From contig NZ_CP029176.1 of assembly GCF_003352165.1 (NCBI RefSeq), positions 3,293,501-3,357,500 of the forward strand: 64,000 nt of DNA. The letters are read 5' to 3'. This DNA is from Acidibrevibacterium fodinaquatile. Its GTDB lineage: Bacteria; Pseudomonadota; Alphaproteobacteria; Acetobacterales; Acetobacteraceae. The position numbers and the translations under genes are program-made. Position 1 is the first letter of the stretch. Every line of letters begins with the position of its first letter. This document shows positions 7,804 to 16,786 of the stretch, one piece after another. The notes beneath the pieces were generated by a model. That model ran no database searches. It was not told the origin of the DNA and saw only the letters and a list, made by a program, of their open reading frames with translations.

Positions 7804-10158
7804 ATGAACCCACCGTTCGACACGCCCGATCTTGGCTTGGAAAAATTCGCCCTCGGCCAACCCGTGCCCCGCCTTGAAGACCCCAGCCTGCTGCGCGGTG
7901 AAGGCCGCTATAGCGATGATCTCGCGTGCGCCGGGCAGCTCTACGCGGTGATGCTGCGCAGCCGCCACGCCCATGGCCAGATCACGGCGATCGATCTCGA
8001 GGCGGCGCGCGCCATGCCCGGCGTTCACCTCATCGTGACCGGCGCGATGCTGCGCGAAGCCGGGATCGGGCGCATCCCGCACGGGTTCCAGCAGCCGGGG
8101 AGTGACGCGGCGCCGCTGATCTCGCCCGCTTACCCGCCGCTTGCGAGCGATCGCGTGCGCTATGTCGGCGAGCCGGTCGCCTGCGTCGTCGCCGAGAGCG
8201 TGGCACAGGCGAAAGATGCGCTGGAAGCGATCGTGCTTGAAATCGAGCCGCTGCCCGCGGTCACCACGGCGCGCGAGGCCGCCGCCGCCGGCGCGCCGCA
8301 GCTCCATGAGAGTGCCCCGGGCAATATCGCGCTTCGTTATCATTATGGCGATCGCGATAAGGTCGCGGCGGCGTTTGCGCGCGCAGCGCATGTGACGAGC
8401 CTCGATCTCCGCAATAACCGCATCGTTGTCTGCCCGATGGAGCCGCGCAGCGCGATCGGCGAATACGATGCCCAATCTGGCCGTTTCACCCTCCATGTCG
8501 GCTGCCAAGGCGTTTTTGGCTTGCGCGCGGCGCTGGCCGAGGCCATGGCCGTCGGCGTCGAGAAAATCCATGTGTTGACCGGCCATGTCGGCGGCTCGTT
8601 CGGGATGAAAGCGGGCTGCTACCCGGAATATCCGGTGCTGCTCGAGGCCGCGCGACGCCTCGGCCGGCCGGTGAAATGGACCGATGAACGCAGCGAGAGC
8701 TTCCTTTCCGACAGCCACGGCCGCGACCACGAAATGCACGCCGAACTGGCGCTCGATGCCGCGGGCAAGATCCTCGCCGTCCGCCTCACGGGCTTTGGCA
8801 ATGCCGGCGCTTGGCTCACCAACGCCGCGACCGTGCCGCCGACCGCCAATGCCGCCAAAAACATCGTCGGCGTCTATGCGACCCCGTTGATCGAGATCGA
8901 CACCGCGTGCGTGTTTACCAACACGACGCCGGTCGGCCCCTATCGCGGCGCTGGGCGGCCGGAGGGGAATTACTATATCGAGCGATTGATCGAGACCGCG
9001 GCGGTGGAAATGGGCATCGACCCCATCGAACTCCGCCGCCGCAACCTGATCCGCCCCGAGGCGATGCCCTATGCCGCGCCGAGCGGCATGACCTATGACA
9101 GCGGGGAATTTCCGGCGATTCTCGACCAGGCCCTGGCCCGCGCCGACTGGGACGGGTTTGCCTCGCGCCGCGCCGACAGTGCCGCGCGCGGGCTCTTGCG
9201 CGGGCGCGGGATCGGGCATTATCTCGAAGTCACGGCGCCGCCCTCGCGCGAGATGGGCGGCATCCGCTTCGACGCCGATGGCGGCGTCACGATCATCACC
9301 GGCACCCTCGATTACGGCCAAGGCCATCGCACGCCGTTCGCCCAGGTGCTGGCTTCCAAGCTCGGCATCCCGATCGATCGGGTCCAGCTGCTGCAGGGTG
9401 ACAGCGACGCGCTGATCGCCGGTGGCGGCACGGGCGGGTCGAAATCACTGATGGCGAGCGGGGCGGCAATCCTCGAAGCAAGCGATCTGGTGATCGCGCG
9501 CGGCAAGAAGGCGGCGGCCTATTTGCTCGAAGCCGCCGAGGCCGATATCGAGTTCGCGATTAGCCCAGGCGGCGGCCGTTTCGCCATCGCCGGGACCGAC
9601 CGCGCGATCTCGCTCCTTGACCTCGCCGCGCGCTTGCGCGAAAGCCCGCCACCCGAGGACGTGCCGGCGAGCCTCGATGTGCGCCACATCCATCAAGGCG
9701 CCCCCTCGGCCTTCCCCAATGGCTGCCATATCGCCGAAGTCGAGATCGACCCCGAAACCGGGTGCGTGCGGGTTGCGCGCTATACCGCGGTCAATGATTT
9801 CGGCACCGTGGTCAATCCGCTCCTGGTCGCGGGGCAGGTGCAGGGCGGGATCGCCCAGGGGATCGGCCAGGCGCTGATGGAGGCAACGCAGTACGACAGC
9901 GAGGGCCAGCCGCTCACCGGCAGCTACATGGATTACGCCCTGCCGCGCGCCGGCGATCTCGTCGCGATCGACAATGATTTTCACCCGGTGCCGGCGCGGA
10001 CCAATCTGCTCGGCGCCAAGGGGTGCGGCGAGGCGGGCTGCGCCGGGGCGCTGCCGGCGGTGATGAACGCGGTCATCGATGCGCTGCGCTCGCGCGGCAT
10101 CCATCACCTCGACATGCCGGCGACCCCGGAGCGGGTTTTCGCCGCCCTGCAGAGGTAA
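7804..10158 (+). CDS. Xanthine dehydrogenase/aldehyde oxidase family molybdenum-cofactor-binding subunit
   Basis: A 784-residue large subunit of the molybdenum hydroxylase family (CoxL/XdhB/AorL type). Residues about 20-130 form the first domain (RLEDPSLLRGEGRYSDDL). The central region has GHVGGSFGMK, and a cofactor loop reads PYRGAGRPEGNYYIERLIE, which resembles form II CoxL-like proteins rather than the AYxCSFR loop of true CO dehydrogenase. The C-terminal part holds GCGEAGCAG with the catalytic glutamate. ATG 7804 has GGAG nine bases upstream. No FAD (medium) or [2Fe-2S] (small) subunit gene is adjacent, which is odd for this family. Substrate unknown; an aldehyde or N-heterocycle is typical. 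Confidence 0.85.
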   Translation: MNPPFDTPDLGLEKFALGQPVPRLEDPSLLRGEGRYSDDLACAGQLYAVMLRSRHAHGQITAIDLEAARAMPGVHLIVTGAMLREAGIGRIPHGFQQPGSDAAPLISPAYPPLASDRVRYVGEPVACVVAESVAQAKDALEAIVLEIEPLPAVTTAREAAAAGAPQLHESAPGNIALRYHYGDRDKVAAAFARAAHVTSLDLRNNRIVVCPMEPRSAIGEYDAQSGRFTLHVGCQGVFGLRAALAEAMAVGVEKIHVLTGHVGGSFGMKAGCYPEYPVLLEAARRLGRPVKWTDERSESFLSDSHGRDHEMHAELALDAAGKILAVRLTGFGNAGAWLTNAATVPPTANAAKNIVGVYATPLIEIDTACVFTNTTPVGPYRGAGRPEGNYYIERLIETAAVEMGIDPIELRRRNLIRPEAMPYAAPSGMTYDSGEFPAILDQALARADWDGFASRRADSAARGLLRGRGIGHYLEVTAPPSREMGGIRFDADGGVTIITGTLDYGQGHRTPFAQVLASKLGIPIDRVQLLQGDSDALIAGGGTGGSKSLMASGAAILEASDLVIARGKKAAAYLLEAAEADIEFAISPGGGRFAIAGTDRAISLLDLAARLRESPPPEDVPASLDVRHIHQGAPSAFPNGCHIAEVEIDPETGCVRVARYTAVNDFGTVVNPLLVAGQVQGGIAQGIGQALMEATQYDSEGQPLTGSYMDYALPRAGDLVAIDNDFHPVPARTNLLGAKGCGEAGCAGALPAVMNAVIDALRSRGIHHLDMPATPERVFAALQR

Positions 10159-10370
10159 GAGTATCTCTTCTCATATTTAAAAAGAGAATTATTCAAAAGG
10201 CGAATTCCTTGTCCCGCGGGCGGGGCTCGGGGTGCTACCCGCAACGGCGTCCCGTGGGGTGATGGTCGCGCCGCTCTTGGTCACGATGAAGCATTTGCGT
10301 CGCGTCTGAGCCGGAACGCGTGTTCGGCCTCGGCCTGATGCGGTGGGCGCCTCGGTTGCGCGGAAATATA

Positions 10371-11219
10371 TTACTGGATCGGCGGCCCGGCGAGAAAGAC
10401 CAGGCCGAGTAACAGCAGCCCCGCGACGCTGAAAAGCGCGAGAAAAAGGGTGAGTTCATGCCCGAGCACGAAGCTCCGCGGCCGCGCCGGCCGCGCCCGG
10501 CGGGCTTTGGCGGGTGCGGGCTGCCAGTGGCGCAGCGGCGCCGGCGGCATCGGCGCGCGCGCGGGGGCGGCGACGAGAAAAACATAGCCCGCGGCAAGCA
10601 GCGGGATGACAAGCGCGAGCGCCGGCGCCTCGCCCGCGATCCAAGGCTGAAGCAGCGGGTCAGAGACCGCCATCCGCCCTGCGATCGCGGCGAGAAGCGT
10701 AATACCGAGCCGCACGAGCCAAGGCTCCGCCGCCATCAGCCGCGAGAGCCAAGCGCTGCCGAGCATCAGGGCGAAGATGCTGCCGAAAAGACCGATCGCG
10801 AGATAGACTGCGCTTCCCCCCGCGATCACGGCGAGCGCCAGCACATTATCGAGGCTTAGGGCGACGTCGGCGAAGGCGAGGAGAAGCGCCATCGCGACCA
10901 TCCCCTCCCGCCCCGCGCGCGGGGCGAGCACGGGCGGGCGAGCATTGGCGCCGAGCGAGAGCGCGATCGCGCCCAGCACGACGGCGCCGATCAGCTTCAT
11001 CCCCGGCCAGGCAAGCAGCGCCCCGGCGCCCGCGATCAGCGCGAGACGGAGGGCGACGGCGGCGAGTGTCGCGAGCACAGTGATCTGGCCGAAGCGGCGC
11101 GCCGGCAGCCCGCGCGTCAAAAGCGCGATCACCAAGGCATTATCGCCGGCGACCAGCACATCGACGAAGAAAATCGCGACCGGCTTGGCGATGATCGCCG
11201 GCAGCAAGCCGCCACTCAT
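10371..11219 (-). CDS. TerC-family integral membrane protein
   Basis: A 282-residue protein with seven to eight hydrophobic segments and the TerC signature acidic motifs DVLVAGDNALVIALLTRGLP near residue 20 and FADVALSLDNVLALAVI near residue 125. Family members (TerC, Alx, YjbE) are linked to metal ion export, particularly manganese. The C-terminal 80 residues hold an Arg/Ala/Pro-rich cytoplasmic stretch and a final membrane helix. Its ATG overlaps the hflC stop (ATGA, 11219-11216), so it belongs to the same transcript as hflK and hflC. This joint operon is uncommon. Confidence 0.82.
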   Translation of the reverse strand: MSGGLLPAIIAKPVAIFFVDVLVAGDNALVIALLTRGLPARRFGQITVLATLAAVALRLALIAGAGALLAWPGMKLIGAVVLGAIALSLGANARPPVLAPRAGREGMVAMALLLAFADVALSLDNVLALAVIAGGSAVYLAIGLFGSIFALMLGSAWLSRLMAAEPWLVRLGITLLAAIAGRMAVSDPLLQPWIAGEAPALALVIPLLAAGYVFLVAAPARAPMPPAPLRHWQPAPAKARRARPARPRSFVLGHELTLFLALFSVAGLLLLGLVFLAGPPIQ

Positions 11220-12232
11220 GGCAAAGCCGGCTCGCTGGCGGCCGCCCCGCGTGGCGTAAGGCTGCCGACGACGGCGGGCGCCGACGCGCCGGCCGCCCGC
11301 TCGGCCGCACCTTGGCCAGCCCCCAGGGCAGTCCCCAGGGCAGTCCCTTGGGCAGTCCCTTGGGCCGGCAGCCCTGTTTCGAGGTAGCGGAGCAGGGCCG
11401 CATCAGGCGCGAGCATGAGCGTCGGCGCGGCCTTGGCCATGGCGCCGCGATAGGTCTCCATCGCGCGGTAAAAGGCGAAAAACCGCGGGTCACCCTTCGC
11501 CGCCTCGGCAAAGAGCTGGTCGGCCGCGGCGTCACCGCTGCTTTTGGTGATACGGGCGGCGCGTTCTGCCTCGGCGAGGATCACGGTGCGCTCGGCATCG
11601 GCATGAGCGGTGATTTCTTGCGCCCATTCCGAGCCCTGGGCGCGCAATTCCTTGGCCTCGCGCTGGCGCTCCGAGGTCATGCGGTCATAGATCGCCTGGC
11701 TGGTTTCAAGCGGCAGATCGGCGCGGCGGATGCGGACATCGGCGACCGTGATGCCGAGCGGGCGGGCGCTCTCGGCGACTTCCCGGCGAATGACGTCGAT
11801 GGTCGCCGCGCGCTCGGCCGAGAGCAGGGCCGGCAACATCACGCGGCCGAGCACGCGGCGGAGCGAGGTGCTGACGATCTGGGTGAGCTGGGTGCGCGCT
11901 TGCGAGAGGGTTTGCACGGTCTCGGCGAAGCGCGTCGGATCATCGATGCGAAACAAAGTGTAGGTATCGATCTCGACCCGTTTTTGATCGCCGAGGATGA
12001 TCAGCTCGGTCGGCGGCTCGAGCGCCTGCAAGCGGCTGTCATAAAGGGTCGCGGCATCGATGAAGGGCCATTTGAGGACGAGCCCGGGCGCCGTCTCCAC
12101 CGCGACCAAGCGGCCAAAACGCTGGATCAGCGCCTGATGCGCTTGTGGGACGCCGATCCAGGCATCGGCGAGGGTCGCGCCCAGCCCGACGAGCAGCGCG
12201 AGGGCGAGAGACCAGCGGGCGAGCTTGGTCAT
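11216..12232 (-). CDS. hflC: HflC, modulator of FtsH protease (SPFH/prohibitin family)
   Basis: A 338-residue SPFH-domain protein with an N-terminal membrane anchor (about residues 5-25) and the band-7 domain (about 27-220). A helical region follows with ERQREAKELRAQGSEWAQEITAHADAERTVILAEAER, typical of HflC. With HflK it forms a cage around FtsH on the periplasmic face. The C-terminal tail (about 290-338) is low-complexity, built in part from four-residue AQGT/ALGT units encoded by a 12-bp tandem repeat. The start ATG 12232 overlaps the hflK stop, and the end overlaps the start of the TerC-family gene. Confidence 0.9.
   Translation of the reverse strand: MTKLARWSLALALLVGLGATLADAWIGVPQAHQALIQRFGRLVAVETAPGLVLKWPFIDAATLYDSRLQALEPPTELIILGDQKRVEIDTYTLFRIDDPTRFAETVQTLSQARTQLTQIVSTSLRRVLGRVMLPALLSAERAATIDVIRREVAESARPLGITVADVRIRRADLPLETSQAIYDRMTSERQREAKELRAQGSEWAQEITAHADAERTVILAEAERAARITKSSGDAAADQLFAEAAKGDPRFFAFYRAMETYRGAMAKAAPTLMLAPDAALLRYLETGLPAQGTAQGTALGTALGAGQGAAERAAGASAPAVVGSLTPRGAAASEPALP
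11321..11368. repeat. Four tandem 12-bp units inside hflC
   Basis: The units CCCCAGGGCAGT, CCCCAGGGCAGT, CCCTTGGGCAGT and CCCTTGGGCCGG follow one another exactly, keeping the hflC frame. They encode a run of four-residue units in the C-terminal tail. The copy number could vary between strains by replication slippage. Confidence 0.8.
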
Positions 12233-13305
12233 GGCGCGTGGCCCGGGATGGTCGCCGGCGCTGCCTCGGCTTTCGCCCCCGGGCCCTCGCCGAGCGGAAG
12301 ATAGGGGACGACCGCGCCCATCCCCTTGCCGCCAGGGTCGAGGACGACGCGCCCGGCATGGGCGAGCAACGCGTCCATGCTGTCGAGATAAAGGCGCCAC
12401 GAAAACACCTCCGGCGCGCGGAGATAGACATCATGCGCGGCGTGATAGGCGCTGACCTCACCTTCGGCGAGCGCCACGACCTGCCGGCGATAGGCCTCGG
12501 CCGCCTCGGTGATGCGTGTCGCTTCGCCGCGCGCGCGCGGGAGGATGTCGTTGCGGTAGGCTTCGGCCTCGTTGCGGGCACGCTGCTGGTCGGCGCGGGC
12601 GCGCTGGACGTCGTTGAAGGCATCGATGACGGCGGTCGGCGGGTCGACGCGCTGCAACTGCACCTCAATCACCAAAATCCCGGCGCCATAGGAATCGAGC
12701 AGCGCTTGCTGTTCCGCTTGCGCTTCGGCGGCGATGCGCTGACGTTCCTCCGAGAGCGCCGCCTGGATCGGATTGCGCCCGATCACCTCGCGTACCGCCG
12801 TTTCCGCCGTCATGCGCACCAGGGCTTCGGGGTCCTGGATGTGGAAAAGATAGGCCCCAGCGTCCTTGATCTTCCATAATACAGAGTATTCCGCCTCGAC
12901 GATGTTTTCATCGCCGGTCAACATGCGAATGCCACCCGCGCCCGCCGCACCGCCCGCGGGCTGGGGTTTCGCCTCGCTGATCCTGATCTCGTTGATGCTA
13001 GTGACATGGGCGAGAATGACGCGCTCGAGCGGGGGTGGAAGATGGTAATGGAGCCCCGGCGCCGTCGTCTCGCGCCAGCGCCCAAAGCGCAGCACCATCC
13101 CTTGCTCGTCGGGCGCCACTTTGTAGATCCCAGCGGCACCCCACCCGAAGAGAACGCATAAGGCCAAAAGTGCGAGATGGCGCCGTGAGAGAGCCCGCTC
13201 GCGAAAAACAGCGCCCAAGGCGGCACGCAGGATTTCACCGGCGCGGCCGCCCGCGCCGATGGCTTCATCGTCCTCGCCCAAGGGGAGCATCGGCGGCTCT
13301 CTCAT
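12229..13305 (-). CDS. hflK: HflK, modulator of FtsH protease (SPFH/prohibitin family)
   Basis: A 358-residue protein with a short cytoplasmic N-terminus, one membrane helix (about residues 42-62, HLALLALCVLFGWGAAGIY) and the SPFH domain starting KVAPDEQGMVLRFGRW. It includes the HflK hallmark GLHYHLPPPLERV and the helical stretch RARNEAEAYRNDILPRARGEA. It partners HflC to regulate the membrane protease FtsH. The start at ATG 13305 overlaps the stop of the upstream DsbD_2-type gene as ATGA, and the frame upstream only shadows that gene. The order hflK-hflC is standard, but the company of DsbD_2 and TerC proteins is not. Confidence 0.9.
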   Translation of the reverse strand: MREPPMLPLGEDDEAIGAGGRAGEILRAALGAVFRERALSRRHLALLALCVLFGWGAAGIYKVAPDEQGMVLRFGRWRETTAPGLHYHLPPPLERVILAHVTSINEIRISEAKPQPAGGAAGAGGIRMLTGDENIVEAEYSVLWKIKDAGAYLFHIQDPEALVRMTAETAVREVIGRNPIQAALSEERQRIAAEAQAEQQALLDSYGAGILVIEVQLQRVDPPTAVIDAFNDVQRARADQQRARNEAEAYRNDILPRARGEATRITEAAEAYRRQVVALAEGEVSAYHAAHDVYLRAPEVFSWRLYLDSMDALLAHAGRVVLDPGGKGMGAVVPYLPLGEGPGAKAEAAPATIPGHAP

Positions 13306-14081
13306 GCCAAAAGCCGCGAGAGACCGAGGGTGAGGAGCAAGAGAGCGTTGGCGGCGAAAATCACCGGGCTCGCCGCGCGGAGGAGGCTCTGCCAGGTGCG
13401 CCCCGCCGCCCCGCCGGCAATACCGAGCGCGACCAGCGCCGGCATGGTGCCAAGCCCGAACGCCGCCATCGCGACCGCCCCACGCCAGGCGGCCCCGCTC
13501 GCCGCCGCGACCGCGAGCGCGGCATAGAGAAACCCACACGGCAGAAAGCCGAGTGCCGCACCCATCGCCATTTCGCCCCAAAACCCGCGACCCTCGCCGC
13601 CCGCCCGCCCGATCAGGCGCGCAAGCCGCGCGACCAGCGCGCCGGCGACCCCTCGGCCGACGCCCGTCCCCGCGCGTGCCAGGCGCGGGAACCAGCGCCG
13701 CAGCGCCTGATCGGCGAATAGCAGGGCGGCGAGAATGAGCACGACCCCGCCGCCGCGCGCAAACCAGGCGCGCTGGCCCAACGCCCCGCCAAGCCAAGCG
13801 GCCGCAGCCCCGAGTGTCGTATAAACGCTGATCCGGCCGAGATGATAGGGAAGCAAAAGCCCGGCGCCGAGACGATGGCGCTCGCAGAGACCAGCGGCGG
13901 GAATGCGGGCGAGACGTCCCGCGACCTGGCCGAGCACGAAAGGCCCACACATCGGCCCGCAATGCGCGACACTGCCGACGGCACCGGCGACCAGAAGACC
14001 GACCAAAACCCCGCTTTGCGCCGCTGCCGTCAGGCCAGCGGTGCTACAAAGCGGCCTCATTACTGAGATAAAATCAGGCAT
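13302..14081 (-). CDS. DsbD_2/TauE-like membrane protein with AHCGPMCG motif, probable cytochrome oxidase maturation factor
   Basis: A 259-residue, six-helix protein of the DsbD_2 (UreH/SafE-like) type. The first helix ends in VAHCGPMCGPFVLGQ, the motif of small membrane proteins that accompany cbb3 oxidase assembly genes in many bacteria, where they are thought to act in copper handling or redox of cytochrome maturation. A matching LGFLPCGFLYAAL motif lies in the second half, giving two cysteine-bearing half repeats. It is divergent from the cco locus across 130 bp that contain an FNR-type box, and is coupled to hflK downstream. ATG 14081 and ATG 14060 are both plausible starts. Confidence 0.72.
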   Translation of the reverse strand: MPDFISVMRPLCSTAGLTAAAQSGVLVGLLVAGAVGSVAHCGPMCGPFVLGQVAGRLARIPAAGLCERHRLGAGLLLPYHLGRISVYTTLGAAAAWLGGALGQRAWFARGGGVVLILAALLFADQALRRWFPRLARAGTGVGRGVAGALVARLARLIGRAGGEGRGFWGEMAMGAALGFLPCGFLYAALAVAAASGAAWRGAVAMAAFGLGTMPALVALGIAGGAAGRTWQSLLRAASPVIFAANALLLLTLGLSRLLA

Positions 14082-14115
14082 CGACAAACGATCACGCGAG
14101 TTTCTGCTGCCCGCA

Positions 14116-14129
14116 TTGATCTATGTCAA
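14116..14129. promoter_or_regulatory. FNR/FixK-type box between the DsbD_2-type gene and the cco locus
   Basis: TTGAT-CTAT-GTCAA matches the FNR/FixK consensus TTGAT-N4-ATCAA at nine of ten positions and lies between two divergent operons. It is about 85 bases before the first cco-locus ATG (14213) and about 35 bases from the start of the minus-strand gene. cbb3 oxidase operons are classically activated by FixK/FNR/Anr under low oxygen, so a role on the plus-strand operon is expected, with the minus-strand operon possibly co-regulated. Confidence 0.65.
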
Positions 14130-14212
14130 CGCGCCGTCGCGTTATTTGATGCAACCATATTTTTTATATTGTCGTGAGAATCTAGCGCGGATCAAGGAAG
14201 AAGGAGTCTTTG

Positions 14213-14434
14213 ATGGACGGAGAAGAAAGCATCAGCAGCCTGGTTATTGGCGTGCTGATGGTGGTCTTTGGGCTGATCGGCCTCACCCTTGCGGCCGGTG
14301 CGCTCGATATAGAAATGGCGATCTTCGGCTGGTCGCTCGCTGGGTTCTCAGTCGTTTTCCTCTTCGGCCTGATCCGCCGGCATTTCGACGACAAATCGGC
14401 AGCGCGCGCAGCAATGGGGGCGGATCATGGCTAA
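14213..14434 (+). CDS. Small two-helix membrane protein at the head of the cco operon
   Basis: A 73-residue protein with two hydrophobic segments (about residues 8-30 and 36-55) separated by [14 protein letters not shown], and a charged C-terminus. ATG 14213 follows an AAGGAG ribosome site, and its last codons overlap the ccoN start (14427). Similar short proteins with a DIEM-IFG-SL pattern occur before ccoN in other alphaproteobacteria, as I recall. Their role is unknown, presumably in oxidase assembly or as an accessory subunit. Confidence 0.65.
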   Translation: MDGEESISSLVIGVLMVVFGLIGLTLAAGALDIEMAIFGWSLAGFSVVFLFGLIRRHFDDKSAARAAMGADHG

Positions 14435-15893
14435 TACGATGGCGCTCGCCCCTCCCGTTCGCTACAATGATGACGTCGTCAAGAAGTTCGTCATCGCCAG
14501 CATGTTCTGGGCGATCGTCGGCTTTCTCGTCGGCGTTTTCATCGCCGCCCAACTCGCCTGGCCTGCGCTCAATTTTTGGCAGCCCTACCTCAATTTCGGC
14601 CGTCTGCGGCCGGTTCACACATCGGCGGTGATTTTCGCGTTTGGTGGTTCGGCGCTGATCGGAACCTCGTTTCACGTCGTCCAGCGCACGTGTCATGCGC
14701 GGCTTTTTGGCGGCAAGGCGCTCGCGAATTTCATCTTCTGGGGCTATCAATTCTTCATCGTCATGGCGGCCTTGAGCTACGTACTGGGCTTTTCCAAAAG
14801 CCGAGAATATTCTGAGCCCGAATGGCATCTCATTCTGTGGCTGGTGATCGTCTGGGTCGCCTATCTGGTCGCGTTCACCGGCACCCTGCTCCGCCGCGAG
14901 GAGCCCCATATCTACGTCGCCAACTGGTTTTACCTCTCCTTCATCCTCACTGTCGCAATGTTGGTGATCGTTAATAATCTTGCGGTGCCGGTCTCGATCT
15001 ATGCGGCGAAGAGCTATTCGCTGTTTTCCGGGGCGCAGGACGCGCTGGTGCAATGGTGGTACGGCCATAACGCGGTCGGGTTTTTCCTCACCGCGGGCTT
15101 TCTCGGCATGATGTATTATTTCATCCCGAAAGCCGCCAACCGGCCGATTTATTCCTATCGGCTGTCCATTGTGCATTTCTGGTCGCTGATTTTCATCTAT
15201 ATCTGGGCAGGTCCGCATCATCTGCACTGGACGGCGCTGCCGGATTGGACTCAGACCGTCGGCATGGCGTTCTCAATCATGCTGTGGATGCCATCCTGGG
15301 GTGGCATGATCAATGGTCTGATGACGCTCTCAGGGGCGTGGGACAAGCTGCGCACCGATCCCGGATTGCGCTTCTCCGTCACCTCGGTCGGGTTTTACGG
15401 CATGTCCACTTTCGAGGGGCCGGTGATGTCGGTGCGCACCGTCAATGCGCTGAGCCACTATACCGATTGGGGCATCGGCCACGTCCATTCCGGCTCGCTC
15501 GGGTGGGTCGCGATGATCACTTTCGGCGCGATCTATTATCTCGTGCCCAATCTCTGGGGGCGTAAAGGGCTTTACTCGACGCGCCTCGCCGCGTGGCATT
15601 ACTGGATCTCAACCCTCGGCATCGTTCTTTACATCAGCGCGATGTGGGTCGCTGGGATCATGGAAGGGCTGATGTGGCGCGCTTATGATGCGCAAGGCTT
15701 CCTGCAATACGCCTTCATCGACAGCATCAACGCGGTGCATCCCCTGCTGATCATTCGCTGGCTCGGCGGTGTCTTCTTTCTGACCGGCGCGGTGATCATG
15801 GTGTATAATTTGATCATGACCGTGCGCAGCCCCAAGACCGCGATCAGCGGCTCTGGCCTCATTGGCCTGCCACTTCCCGCCGCCGGAGACTGA
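14427..15893 (+). CDS. ccoN: Cytochrome c oxidase cbb3-type subunit I (CcoN/FixN)
   Basis: A 488-residue, 12-helix catalytic subunit. Heme and copper ligand helices are visible: [55 protein letters not shown] with the paired copper histidines, and [21 protein letters not shown]. It reduces O2 to water with high affinity and pumps protons. It overlaps the small upstream gene by eight bases and is followed after three bases by ccoO. Confidence 0.96.
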   Translation: MANTMALAPPVRYNDDVVKKFVIASMFWAIVGFLVGVFIAAQLAWPALNFWQPYLNFGRLRPVHTSAVIFAFGGSALIGTSFHVVQRTCHARLFGGKALANFIFWGYQFFIVMAALSYVLGFSKSREYSEPEWHLILWLVIVWVAYLVAFTGTLLRREEPHIYVANWFYLSFILTVAMLVIVNNLAVPVSIYAAKSYSLFSGAQDALVQWWYGHNAVGFFLTAGFLGMMYYFIPKAANRPIYSYRLSIVHFWSLIFIYIWAGPHHLHWTALPDWTQTVGMAFSIMLWMPSWGGMINGLMTLSGAWDKLRTDPGLRFSVTSVGFYGMSTFEGPVMSVRTVNALSHYTDWGIGHVHSGSLGWVAMITFGAIYYLVPNLWGRKGLYSTRLAAWHYWISTLGIVLYISAMWVAGIMEGLMWRAYDAQGFLQYAFIDSINAVHPLLIIRWLGGVFFLTGAVIMVYNLIMTVRSPKTAISGSGLIGLPLPAAGD

Positions 15894-15896
15894 ACC

Positions 15897-16616
15897 ATGC
15901 GCTTTCGTCACGAGATTCTCGAAAAGAACGCCATTTACCTGCTGCTCGCGTCGCTGGTCGCGGTCGCGATCGGCGGGATGGTGGAGATCATTCCGCAGTT
16001 CTTCATCGAGAACACGATCGAGCCGGTCAAAGGTGTGCGGCCTTACACGCCGCTCGAACTCGCCGGCCGCAACATCTATATCCGCGAGGGCTGCTATCTC
16101 TGCCACAGCCAGATGATTAGGGCCCTACGCGATGAAATCGAGCGCTACGGGCATTACTCTCTCGCCGCAGAAAGCATGTATGATCATCCCTTCCAATGGG
16201 GATCGAAACGCATCGGCCCCGATCTCGCGCGCGTCGGCGGGAAATACTCCAATGACTGGCATTACGCGCATCTGCGTAACCCGCAATCGATGGTGCCCGA
16301 GAGCCTGATGCCGCATTATGCTTTCCTTGAAGAGACGCCGCTTTCATATGATCGGATCGACGCCGATCTCCGCACCAATAAAACGGTCGGCGTTCCCTAT
16401 GATGACGCCGATATCGCCAACGCCAAGGCCGATCTTGAATCGCAGGCCAATCCCGATGCCGATCACACGTCCCTCCTCAAGCGCTATCCAAAAGCCGTGG
16501 CCGCTTCCCACACCAAACCCTATATCAGCGAAATGGATGCCTTGGTCGCCTATCTGCAAATGCTTGGGACATTGGTCGATTTCGCGGATACCAACGAAGA
16601 GAAGCTCGATCGTTGA
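15897..16616 (+). CDS. ccoO: Cytochrome c oxidase cbb3-type subunit II (CcoO/FixO)
   Basis: A 239-residue monoheme cytochrome c anchored by an N-terminal helix (about residues 14-34). The heme motif is [11 protein letters not shown] near residue 67, with a probable axial methionine further on in the [12 protein letters not shown] region. This is the full family length. It passes electrons from CcoP to CcoN on the periplasmic side. It sits directly after ccoN in the same operon. Confidence 0.95.
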   Translation: MRFRHEILEKNAIYLLLASLVAVAIGGMVEIIPQFFIENTIEPVKGVRPYTPLELAGRNIYIREGCYLCHSQMIRALRDEIERYGHYSLAAESMYDHPFQWGSKRIGPDLARVGGKYSNDWHYAHLRNPQSMVPESLMPHYAFLEETPLSYDRIDADLRTNKTVGVPYDDADIANAKADLESQANPDADHTSLLKRYPKAVAASHTKPYISEMDALVAYLQMLGTLVDFADTNEEKLDR

Positions 16617-16625
16617 GGCGCGGCC

Positions 16626-16775
16626 ATGACACCCAATACCCTCCATACGTTGCAAGGATATCTGCTGCTTGCCGCCGTTTTCGTGTTCGCCGTTTTGTTC
16701 ATTACGGTCTATTGGCCGCGCAACAAAGCTGAGATCGAGCGACACGCCCTCATTCCCCTCGATGACGATCGCTGA
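16626..16775 (+). CDS. ccoQ: Cytochrome c oxidase cbb3-type subunit IV (CcoQ/FixQ)
   Basis: A 49-residue protein with one membrane helix (YLLLAAVFVFAVLFITVYW) followed by a charged tail, exactly the size and form of CcoQ. It lies between ccoO and ccoP with gaps of about ten bases. CcoQ stabilises the oxidase complex. Confidence 0.85.
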   Translation: MTPNTLHTLQGYLLLAAVFVFAVLFITVYWPRNKAEIERHALIPLDDDR

Positions 16776-16786
16776 GGAGCGCTGCG

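Noticed and set aside
7795-9327. 510-codon minus frame opposite the molybdenum hydroxylase gene
   Set aside because: It is the antisense shadow of a clear, conserved gene; residues are rich in Arg, His and Asp as expected for such shadows.
10159-10370. Possible terminator or small gene between the molybdenum hydroxylase and the TerC gene
   Set aside because: Only weak, interrupted inverted repeats and no coding signal were seen.
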